Shown piece after piece: positions 24,148 to 31,653 of a stretch of 64,000 bases of DNA. The position numbers and the translations under genes were made by a program. Source of the stretch: Corallococcus macrosporus (GTDB lineage: Bacteria > Myxococcota > Myxococcia > Myxococcales > Myxococcaceae); NCBI RefSeq assembly GCF_017302985.1, contig NZ_JAFIMU010000017.1, positions 310,001 through 374,000 on the forward strand, written 5' to 3'. Each line of letters starts with the position of its first letter. The stretch's first letter is position 1. The notes beneath the pieces were generated by a model, which worked only from the letters and a program-made list of their open reading frames with translations, had not been told where the DNA came from and did not search any database.

Positions 24148-25470
24148 TCATGGAGGGCTGTCCTGGGCGGTGCCCTGGTCCAGGCGCTCCTGGAGGGCCT
24201 TCCAGCCGCGGTTGCCCACCTCGCGGGCGCGGTCGAGCGTCTCGCCCGCGCCCTGGGCCACCTGCTCCGGGGAGAGCGCCGCCGTGCGCTGGCGCACCCG
24301 GTCCATCCACACCAGCGGGGCGTAGATGCGCTTCGCCTGCTCGGAGCCCAGCAGCACGGTGAGCACGTGCTCCAGGCCTCCGGCCCGCGCCAGCAGCGTG
24401 CGCCCCAGGAGCACCGTCGCGCGGGTCTGCAGGAACAGGGGCAGGCTGTCGCCGTGCTTGCGCAGGGCCTCCGCGCTGTCGTGCACCTCGCGCCGCTCCG
24501 CGTCCTCCAGGTAGGGGCTGGCCGCGAGCTTGTCGAGCGACGCCGCGGCCTCCGGGTAGCGTCCGCGCCGGGTGTGGATGAACGCCCAGCCCCACCACGT
24601 CAGCTCGTTCTCCACGCCCAGCGTCTCGAGCGAGCGCAGCCCCTGCTCGATGTCGTCCTCGGCGGCGCGCTCGCGCTTGAGGCCCATGCGGTTCCACGCG
24701 CGCAGGAAGTGCCCGGCCGCGAGCACCGCCTCGCGTGACTGCGCGGGCGTGCCCTGCTGGATGGCGGGGAAGGCCTCCGGCGGAAGGCGCTCCGTCTCGG
24801 TGAGGAAGCCGGTCAGCTCCTCCTCGGCGGCGTAGTGGTAGCCCGCCTGGCAGAAGGCGGCGCCCCGGCTGGCCTGCACCGCGGCGCGCAGGGGCGCGGG
24901 CCAGGTGGAGGCGGGCGTGGCGCGCGACAGCTCATAGAAGACGAGCTCCGTGGCGGGGAGGCGGTCGGACTTCTCCGCGGCGTCCAGCGCCAGCAGGACC
25001 GCGGCGAGGAAGGCGTGCTCCTGGCCCGCGTCATAGGAGGGCAGGGGCGTGGACGCGTTGGCGGCCCACCGGGTCCACAGGAGGGGGAACTCGTCCTCGT
25101 CGCGCGTCTGGAGCGTCTTGCGCGCCTTGTAGAACGCGATGCCCAGGTCCAAGTACGCGCGAGCCGTCGCGCGCGTCACCTCGTCGTTGACGTCCGTGTC
25201 GGGCAGCGCGCGCGTCCGGGCCAGGGCCTCCCAGAGCAGCGCCACCTCCTGCGGAGCCCGAGGGTCGTCCTCCGCGCGCAGGGTGAGCTTGAGCGCGCGG
25301 TAGGGCACGAGCGCCACCGAGTCGCGCAGCCGCTGGTCTATCTCCGCGCGCTCCTTCGCGGCGCGCTCGGCGTCGGTCTTCTGGCAGCCGCCGCACGCGG
25401 TGAGTCCCACGAGGAGGAGGGCGGCGAGGCGGTGGCGAAACCCTGCGCGTGCACGGGCGGAGTCCTTCAT
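24148..25470 (-). CDS. TPR-like lipoprotein of unknown function
   Basis: A 440-residue lipoprotein with signal RLAALLLVGLTACGGC. The rest is helical, with Ala/Leu/Arg-rich pairs of helices (TARAYLDLGIAFYKARKTLQ; GAAFCQAGYHYAAEEELTGFL; AEDDIEQGLRSLETLGVENELTWWGWAFIHTRRGRYPEAAASLDKLAAS) that look like irregular tetratricopeptide units. Inferred to be a periplasmic scaffold; no catalytic motif is seen. ATG at 25470 is chosen because the signal peptide starts there; a start 6 codons further upstream is open but adds nothing. Confidence 0.7.
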   Translation of the reverse strand: MKDSARARAGFRHRLAALLLVGLTACGGCQKTDAERAAKERAEIDQRLRDSVALVPYRALKLTLRAEDDPRAPQEVALLWEALARTRALPDTDVNDEVTRATARAYLDLGIAFYKARKTLQTRDEDEFPLLWTRWAANASTPLPSYDAGQEHAFLAAVLLALDAAEKSDRLPATELVFYELSRATPASTWPAPLRAAVQASRGAAFCQAGYHYAAEEELTGFLTETERLPPEAFPAIQQGTPAQSREAVLAAGHFLRAWNRMGLKRERAAEDDIEQGLRSLETLGVENELTWWGWAFIHTRRGRYPEAAASLDKLAASPYLEDAERREVHDSAEALRKHGDSLPLFLQTRATVLLGRTLLARAGGLEHVLTVLLGSEQAKRIYAPLVWMDRVRQRTAALSPEQVAQGAGETLDRAREVGNRGWKALQERLDQGTAQDSPP

Positions 25471-25518
25471 GCCCGCGCACGCTAGCACCGGCCGGAGCCT
25501 GTCTCCCCACCGTACGGG

Positions 25519-26397
25519 CTAGCGCAGGTCGAGCAGCGCGGCGAAGAGGTCGCGCGGGTCCAACCCGGGGGGCAGGCCGGACACGCCGCCGTCGTTCACC
25601 TCCACCACCGCCCAGCCGCCGTCCTCCAGCATCGCCACGTCCAGCGTGAAGAACGGGGAGGGGATGCGCTGGCCCAGCGGCTCGAAGGCGCTGAAGTCCG
25701 GAACCTCCACGTCGAACTCGTGGTACGGCTCCGCGGCCATCAGCCGGCCCCGCCCGAAGAACAGGCGGAACTCCAGGTGCGCGGGCCCCGCGGGCGTGCG
25801 GCCGTAGACCTTGAGCGGCAGGTAGCGGCGCACCACGAAGCCCCGCTCGAAGCGGTCGCCGCGCTCGTCGAGCAGGTTCTGGCAGATGCGCTCGAAGTCC
25901 TCGCGCGTGGCGTCCGACGGCACGAAGCACGCCTCCGCCCAGCGCTCCTTCGCGGACTTCACGTGGTCCTTCAGAATCCACGGCGGCGGTCCCAGCTTGC
26001 GCGCCGCCCGCCAGGCTTCCGCCGCGTCCGGCTCCTCCGTCCAGACCGAGCGCGCGGTGTAGCCGGCCAGCCGGGGGTACCAGCGGGGCAGGTAGTGCGC
26101 GGCGGCGTACTGCTCGGGCGTCGTCATCAGCCGGTGGCCCAGCGCGCGCACCGCTTCATCCAGCTCGCCGTACTCCTCCTCCGTGAGCATCCAGCCCCGG
26201 TACAGCAGCCGGAGGTGGCCCCGCTCCGGCACCCCGGTGAGCGCCCGCGCCGCGTCGCCGGACAGCAGGGCGGAGAGGTCCGCCTGATACGTGTCCACGC
26301 CCAGCGCTTCGGCCGCGTCGGCCTCCACGTCGAACGGATCCGGCTGGTGGGGGTTGCGCCCGAACAGGAGGGCCTTCGCGGCGGGAGGAATGGGCAT
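25519..26397 (-). CDS. ATP-grasp domain protein (R2K-type)
   Basis: A 292-residue protein with the ATP-grasp pattern of the R2K clade: WILKDHVKSAKERWAEACF (nucleotide-binding Lys region), EFRLFFGRGRLMAAEPYHEF, and the metal-binding end FFTLDVAMLEDGGWAVVEVNDGGVSGLP with the D...E-x-N-D/G pattern. Such enzymes join a carboxylate to an amine or thiol through an acyl-phosphate; the substrate is unknown, and the clade is often linked to peptide tagging. ATG 26397 begins the recognisable protein; the frame is open 77 codons upstream without homology. It is divergent from the beta-lactamase-fold gene. Confidence 0.75.
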   Translation of the reverse strand: MPIPPAAKALLFGRNPHQPDPFDVEADAAEALGVDTYQADLSALLSGDAARALTGVPERGHLRLLYRGWMLTEEEYGELDEAVRALGHRLMTTPEQYAAAHYLPRWYPRLAGYTARSVWTEEPDAAEAWRAARKLGPPPWILKDHVKSAKERWAEACFVPSDATREDFERICQNLLDERGDRFERGFVVRRYLPLKVYGRTPAGPAHLEFRLFFGRGRLMAAEPYHEFDVEVPDFSAFEPLGQRIPSPFFTLDVAMLEDGGWAVVEVNDGGVSGLPPGLDPRDLFAALLDLR

Positions 26398-26626
26398 GCA
26401 GGGGGCCTTTCGTCGTGGATGCGCTGTGGGAACGGCGGGCCCACGCTGACGCGGGCACACGCGGGACCTGACACGGCCTCGGCGGGCGCCCATGGGCGTG
26501 ACCGCGGGCGGCATGTCTGGACGAAAGGGCCTTCCAGGGGGCGGACGCTCCCGCACGGTGATGCCTGACAGAAGCGCTGCGGGAAGGCTTGCCTCCGCGG
26601 GCGGCGGGCCCATAAAGCGCCACCCC

Positions 26627-27652
26627 ATGTCGAACCCTTCCGACCTCCTCCGCGCGGAGCTGCGCCCCTACCTGCGCGGCTACCCGACGGCCTCCGTGTG
26701 CGCGGCGATGACGTGGCGGGGCGCGCTGCACGTCGAAGGCCTGCGAGGCAAAGGGACGCCTCCGGCCACGGACGCCCTCTTCTCGCTGGGCTCGCTCACG
26801 GAGGTCTTCACGGCGGCGCTGCTGTCGGTGATGGCGGAGCGCGGCGACGTGCGGCTCGACGAGCCGCTGGGGAACCTGATTCCCCAGTCCCTGCTGAACG
26901 ACGAGGTCGCTCGGAGCATCACGCTGGAGCAACTGGCGACGCACACCTCCGGGCTGCCGCACCTGCCGCCGAACCTGGACGCGGCCCCGCAGAATCCGGA
27001 CGACCCGTTCGGCCACTACTCGGCGGCCCTCTTCGGCGAGTTCCTGCGCAACTACCACCCCCGGCGGCCGCCGCCGCACCCGTCCTCCGAGTCCTTCCTG
27101 GGCATGGGGGTGCTCGGCCACGCGCTGTCCCGGCGCATGGCGTTGAACTACGGGCACCTGATGCGGGACGCGCTCTGCAAGCCCATGGGGCTGACGGACA
27201 CCGCAGCGCGGGTCACGGAGGAGCTGGCCCCGCGCTTGTTGCAGGGACACACCGCGCGAGGCAAGCCCGTGTCGCCCTGGACCTTCCCGGCGCTCCCGGG
27301 CGGCGGGGCGCTGCACTCCACGGTGGGGGACGTGATGCGTTTCCTGGAGACGGGTCTGGGGCGGGGCGAGACGTCCTTCACGAAGGCCCTGTTCCGGATG
27401 CAGGCGCCCCGGGTGAAGGCCGGGCCCTTCCAGCGCGGCCTGGGGTGGAACGTGTCCCAGGTGCGAGGCAAGGACGTGGTGTGGCGCTCGTCGGTGATGG
27501 GCGGCTACGTGGGCTTCATGGGGCTGAGCGTCGCGGCGGACGCGGCCGTGGTGCTGCTGTCGGACCACGGCTGGTCGCTGTTCGCCGCGCTCCGGGGGCG
27601 CGTGCCCCTGGAGGCGCCGGGGCTCGCGCTGATGTCGCGGTTCCTGCCCTGA
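26627..27652 (+). CDS. Beta-lactamase-fold (class C/serine hydrolase) protein lacking catalytic residues
   Basis: A 341-residue protein clearly built on the serine beta-lactamase-like fold: DALFSLGSLTEVFTAALL, then LDEPLGNLIP, ITLEQLATHTSGLPHLP, FLGMGVLGHALSRR and PGGGALHSTVGDVMRFLETG. The three catalytic motifs are changed. SxxK is Ser56-Leu-Thr-Glu59, the YxN motif is Glu155-Ser-Phe157, and the HxG/KTG region reads WRSSVMGG. No signal peptide is seen. It is therefore probably not an active esterase or beta-lactamase and may act as a binding or regulatory relative. The start at MSNPSDLL is chosen because the domain begins shortly after. Confidence 0.8.
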   Translation: MSNPSDLLRAELRPYLRGYPTASVCAAMTWRGALHVEGLRGKGTPPATDALFSLGSLTEVFTAALLSVMAERGDVRLDEPLGNLIPQSLLNDEVARSITLEQLATHTSGLPHLPPNLDAAPQNPDDPFGHYSAALFGEFLRNYHPRRPPPHPSSESFLGMGVLGHALSRRMALNYGHLMRDALCKPMGLTDTAARVTEELAPRLLQGHTARGKPVSPWTFPALPGGGALHSTVGDVMRFLETGLGRGETSFTKALFRMQAPRVKAGPFQRGLGWNVSQVRGKDVVWRSSVMGGYVGFMGLSVAADAAVVLLSDHGWSLFAALRGRVPLEAPGLALMSRFLP

Positions 27653-27662
27653 GGCGTTGAGC

Positions 27663-29864
27663 TCAGGGGATGCTGAAGCGGTAGACCTGGAAGCCGCCCG
27701 AGGACGCCATCTCGAAGTCGCGCACGTTGCGAGGGGCGCCGTTCTCGCTGCGCTGGGCGAGCTTGAAGTCGCCGGTGCCGTTGCTGGCCTGGAAGCGGAA
27801 CTCGTACTGGCCGGGTTCGATGGGCAGCGGGGCCGCGGACATCTTGGTGACGGCGAGGTTGCCGAAGCCGGGCAGGGGTTCACCCTCCGGGCGGCGTACG
27901 GAGCCAATGGCGCGCAGGAAGGGCGAGCCGCCGGTGAGGATGAGGTACTGGGGCTCGACGGTGCGGGCGGGCTTCGCCGGTGCGGAGGGCGCAGCGGGGG
28001 CGGGCTCCTCGGGGGGGCGAGCCGCGCCCTTGGCCGCGCGCTTCGACTTCGAGGAAGGCTCCTCGCTGGAGGCCGGAGGGGCGGACGGCTCTTCCGGCGC
28101 GGCCGAGGCTTCCGACGGAGCCGCTTCGGCTTCGGAGGTCTTCCGCTTCGCGCCGCGACCCGAGGCCTTGGGAGACGGTTCTTCCACGGCGCTGGAAGCA
28201 GCAGCGTCGGAGGATCCCGCCTCCGCCTGTGTCGCGGGAGAGGTGCCTTCCGAAGGTGAAGAAGCCGGGGCGGGAGTTGCATCGGCGGAGGACTTCTTCG
28301 AGGAAGCCCCCTTGGGCGTCTTCCCCGCACGCTTCGAAGGGGCTTCGCCAGCACCCGCCGTCGGCTCCGCGGTTTGAGCGGACTGGGAGGAAGGCTCAGG
28401 TGAGGAGGTCTTCAGCGGCTCCCCAGCCGAAGAGGGCTCCGCCGCAGGGGCTTGCTCAGCGGGCTTTGGTTCGGAAGCGTTCAGGTTCTCCTCTGCCGAG
28501 GTCGCAGCCTTGGACGACCGTCCGGAGGACTTCGACGCAGAAGCCTTCGAACTCTCCTCCGCCTCGGACGACAGTCCGGAGTCCGTCGTCGCGGGCTCCG
28601 CCGTAGCCTTGGAGGACCGTCCGGCGTCCTTCGACGCGGAGGCGTTCGGGTTCACCTCCGTCGGCACGGGCTCCGCTGACGAAGCCTTGGAAGGCCGTCC
28701 GGCAGCCTTCGACTCGGATGTCTGCGGGTTCACCTCTGTCGACGTGGGCTCTCCCGCCGCAGCCTTGGAGGACCGTCCGGAAGTCTTTGACGCGGAAGCC
28801 TTCAGGTTCTCCGTCGGCGCGGGCTCCGCCGCCGAGCCCTTGGGTAACGGTCCAGAGGTATTCGGCGCGGATGCATTCGGGTTCTCCCCCGTCGAGGAGG
28901 GCTCCGCCGCTGATGCCTTGGAGGACCGTCCGGAAGCCTTCGACGCGGATGCCTTGGGACTCTCTACGGTCGAGTCAGCTCCCGCAGTGGAAGCCTCGGG
29001 ACGCTCACCCGGCGACGTGGGCTCCACCGAGGAAGTCTTGGGGGCCCGTCCAGCGGACTTCGACGCGGAAGCCTTCGATGCCGATCCTGTCGGCGCTGCC
29101 GTTGCCTCAAGCGGGAGCGAGGACTGCGAGGATGACTTCGAGCTGGATGCCTTTGAGGCGGAAGCCTTCGGAGCCTCCGGAATGGGAGCCTTCGACGCCT
29201 GCGCAGCGGGCTGCGTGACAGTCGTCTTCGGAGCCTTATCGGCGGCCTTTGCCGCAGGAGCCTTCGACCCTGGTGCGCCCGACTTCACCACAGGAGCCTT
29301 CGGCGCCTGCGCGGCAGCCACCTTTGAGGCCTTGTCGGTGGACTTCGCGGCAGGAGCCTTCGGAGAAGGTGCACCCGACTTCGTGGCGGAAGACGTCGGA
29401 GCCTTGCCAGCGGCCTTGGCTGCAGGGGCCTTCAGCGCTTGCGCGGCGGAACCCGTCGGAGCCGATGCACCGGACTTCGCAGAGGGAGCCTTCGGAGCCG
29501 GTGCACCGGACTTCGCGGTGGAGGACTTCGGAGCCTGCGCGGCGGACTTCGCCGCGGGAGCCTTCGGTGCCGGCGCGGCCTTCGCGGTGGATGCCTTTGC
29601 GGCGGGCTTCGCGCCAGGCTTTGCCTTGGGGGCCGGAGCCTTCGCCGCGGCGTTCTTCACCGCCTTCGCGGCCTGCTTCAGCTTCGAGGCCGCGGTCTTC
29701 AGCGCCTGCGCCACCGGCTTCGCGACCCCGGCCTTCTTCGCCGGGGCAGGAGCCTTGCCCCCGGCGGGACGGCCCCCGGGCTTCGTGGCGGCCTTGCCAG
29801 CGGCACTGCGGGACTTGGACGAATCAGGGGAGGCGGAAGGTCGGGTCGGGCGGCGCTGGGCCAT
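27663..29864 (-). CDS. Lys/Ala/Ser/Pro-rich disordered protein with small C-terminal domain
   Basis: A 733-residue protein, mostly low complexity. Residues 1-~230 are Lys/Ala/Pro-rich with many KAPAAKS and KAAGKAP units, like a histone H1 tail. The middle (~230-600) shifts to Ser/Glu/Ala with repeated SSKASA-EP units (about 17-21 residues apart) and becomes acidic. The last ~95 residues fold differently (QYLILTGGSPFLRAIGSVRR ... EPGQYEFRFQASNGTGDFKL ... GGFQVYRFSIP), likely a small beta-sandwich. DNA or polyphosphate binding by the basic part is an inference. The family is not recognised. It ends 10 bp from the convergent beta-lactamase-fold gene. Long open frames on the opposite strand are artefacts of the biased composition. 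Confidence 0.75.
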   Translation of the reverse strand: MAQRRPTRPSASPDSSKSRSAAGKAATKPGGRPAGGKAPAPAKKAGVAKPVAQALKTAASKLKQAAKAVKNAAAKAPAPKAKPGAKPAAKASTAKAAPAPKAPAAKSAAQAPKSSTAKSGAPAPKAPSAKSGASAPTGSAAQALKAPAAKAAGKAPTSSATKSGAPSPKAPAAKSTDKASKVAAAQAPKAPVVKSGAPGSKAPAAKAADKAPKTTVTQPAAQASKAPIPEAPKASASKASSSKSSSQSSLPLEATAAPTGSASKASASKSAGRAPKTSSVEPTSPGERPEASTAGADSTVESPKASASKASGRSSKASAAEPSSTGENPNASAPNTSGPLPKGSAAEPAPTENLKASASKTSGRSSKAAAGEPTSTEVNPQTSESKAAGRPSKASSAEPVPTEVNPNASASKDAGRSSKATAEPATTDSGLSSEAEESSKASASKSSGRSSKAATSAEENLNASEPKPAEQAPAAEPSSAGEPLKTSSPEPSSQSAQTAEPTAGAGEAPSKRAGKTPKGASSKKSSADATPAPASSPSEGTSPATQAEAGSSDAAASSAVEEPSPKASGRGAKRKTSEAEAAPSEASAAPEEPSAPPASSEEPSSKSKRAAKGAARPPEEPAPAAPSAPAKPARTVEPQYLILTGGSPFLRAIGSVRRPEGEPLPGFGNLAVTKMSAAPLPIEPGQYEFRFQASNGTGDFKLAQRSENGAPRNVRDFEMASSGGFQVYRFSIP

Positions 29865-30201
29865 AAAGTCATCCTCGGAGGACCCGAGCGGTCGGCGCCG
29901 TCGGCCCTCGTCCCCCGATGGCTAGTGCACCCACAGCCGCGCTGCAAGGCACACGTGGGGCGCGCGCACGCTTCCTGTCGTCCGGAGACCGCTGGAACGC
30001 AGGCCACGCAGGCAACCGCGACACGCCCCACCTGTCCTGTCGAGAGGACAGGTCCTGTCCTCTCCAGAGGTCAGCCGCCCCGGAGTGGCCGCGCCTGCCA
30101 CGTCCGGAAGTCCCGGGATTTCCACGGAAGCAGGTCCGGCACAGCCATTGCTCAGGGCGGCGGCGGCAGCACGTCTCCCCTCCTGTCCTGAAAGGCATCT
30201 C
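29865..30201. other. 337-bp divergent intergenic region with nested palindromes
   Basis: No gene is supported. It separates the disordered-protein gene (minus) from the GH26-like gene (plus). Around 30030-30064 three copies of a CCTGTCC/GGACAGG element alternate in orientation: ACCTGTCCT (30030-30038) pairs with AGGACAGGT (30045-30053), while GAGAGGACAGG (30042-30052) pairs with CCTGTCCTCTC (30054-30064). This is an operator-like or attenuator-like cluster about 140 bp upstream of the hydrolase start. Confidence 0.5.
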
Positions 30202-31623
30202 GTGTCCCCCATCGCACGTCGTTCCACCTCCTTCTCACGCGCCGGCCTCACGGGCCTCGTGACCGCGGCCCTGCTCGCCCTGTCCACCGCCTGTGGCGGC
30301 CCCCTGGACGAGGCCACGCCCCTGGATGACTCCGCGCCCTCGCTCGAGACCGCGTCCGCCGCGGTGGAGACCTCCGGAGCGCTCACCATCACCACGTCCA
30401 TCTCCGTGGTGGACACCTCGCTGGAGCGAGGCCAGACGCTGAGCGCCAGCGTCACCTACAAGAACAACGGCACCACCGCCGTCACCGCGAAGAACATCGT
30501 CCTCACGTCGCGAGCCCCTGGCGGCACGCACGCGGGCGGTCCGTACTACGACCTCACGCCGCGCATCACCAACCGCACCCTCCAGCCGGGCGAGAGCGTG
30601 ACGCTCACCGCGACGCGAGTCATCGCCTCCGCGGATCCGCTGGGCACCTGGGAGGCCTACCCGACGTGGGAGGACGCCTCCAGCGTCTGGCGTGACGGCT
30701 CGGGGCTGGCGTTCACGGTGGGCACGGGCGGTGGTGGCACGGGCACGTCCGGCCCCTGGATTTCGGGCGCCTCCGGCGTCGGCGTGGCGACGGGCGCCTT
30801 CGGCACCTGGCGCGGCACGCCGGTGACGCTCGCGGCCACCTGGTCGGACAACAACAGCGCCTCCGTCGGGCTGTGGCAGCTGGACCCGGGCGGCGAGTTC
30901 GGCACGTGGCAGGGCAGCATCGACATCGCGGTGGGAGCCATCAGCGACACCGAGTCCTGGGCCTCCGCGGCGACGGGCGCGTACGACGCGCGCTGGCGCC
31001 AGTCCCTCACCGCCCTGAAGACGAAGTGGGGCAGCCGCCCGGGCACCGTGTACATCCGCTTCGCCCATGAGATGAATGGCAACTGGTACTCCTGGAAGGT
31101 CACCTCCAGCAACGCCACGGCCTTCATCTCGGCGTGGAAGCGCTACCGCGCGCTGCAGAAGGAGATCTTCCCCGCCGCGAAGCTGGTGTTCAGCGTCAAC
31201 CGCGAGTCCGTGAGCTCCGGCATCGACTGGCGCAAGACCTTCCCCGGCGCCGCCTACGTCGACGTGATGAGCGTGGACTACTACAACCAGTACCCCTACG
31301 TCGCGACGGTGACGGACTGGAACAACGCCATCCAGCAGACGGACGGCTACGGCGCGCCCAAGGGCCTGGCGAAGCACCTGGAGTTCGCGAAGAGCGTGGG
31401 CCTGCCGCTCGCCATCTCCGAGTGGAGCGGCAACGCGGACAACGGCGACTCGCCCGTGTTCATCGAGCAGATGTTCAACTTCTTCAAGGCGAACGGCGGC
31501 ACCGGCGCCGGCAAGGTCCTCTACGAGTCCCTCTTCAACGTGGACCGGGACAACCGCCGCTGGATCCTCAATCCGAACACCCGCATGCCCAACTCGGCCG
31601 CGAAGTACCAGCAGCTCTTCTGA
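30202..31623 (+). CDS. GH26-like glycoside hydrolase lipoprotein
   Basis: A 473-residue lipoprotein. The GTG start at 30202 has AAAGG 7 nt upstream and opens a signal ending LALSTAC. An N-terminal beta-rich domain of CARDB type (ITTSISVVDTSLERGQTLSASVTYKNNG) is joined by a Gly/Thr linker to a TIM barrel. RFAHEMNGNWYSWK holds the acid/base Glu290 and LAISEWSGNAD holds the nucleophile Glu407, 117 residues apart, as in GH26 beta-mannanases and related endoglycanases. Substrate likely a beta-linked plant, fungal or bacterial glycan outside the cell; mannan is a guess. It lies 30 bp upstream of a GH5 gene in the same direction, so they form an operon. Confidence 0.85.
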   Translation: MSPIARRSTSFSRAGLTGLVTAALLALSTACGGPLDEATPLDDSAPSLETASAAVETSGALTITTSISVVDTSLERGQTLSASVTYKNNGTTAVTAKNIVLTSRAPGGTHAGGPYYDLTPRITNRTLQPGESVTLTATRVIASADPLGTWEAYPTWEDASSVWRDGSGLAFTVGTGGGGTGTSGPWISGASGVGVATGAFGTWRGTPVTLAATWSDNNSASVGLWQLDPGGEFGTWQGSIDIAVGAISDTESWASAATGAYDARWRQSLTALKTKWGSRPGTVYIRFAHEMNGNWYSWKVTSSNATAFISAWKRYRALQKEIFPAAKLVFSVNRESVSSGIDWRKTFPGAAYVDVMSVDYYNQYPYVATVTDWNNAIQQTDGYGAPKGLAKHLEFAKSVGLPLAISEWSGNADNGDSPVFIEQMFNFFKANGGTGAGKVLYESLFNVDRDNRRWILNPNTRMPNSAAKYQQLF

Positions 31624-31653
31624 GCAAGCCCCCTGCTTCCAGGAATCCAATCC

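Noticed and set aside
26627..27652. Beta-lactam resistance gene
   Set aside because: The active-site Lys, Tyr/Asn and third motif are all replaced, so a resistance function is not supported.
28510..29925. 471-codon plus-strand frame opposite the disordered protein
   Set aside because: Its Ala/Phe/Gly/Asp repeats are the complement of the Lys/Ala/Ser repeats on the other strand; the minus-strand frame has a ribosome site and a folded C-terminal domain.
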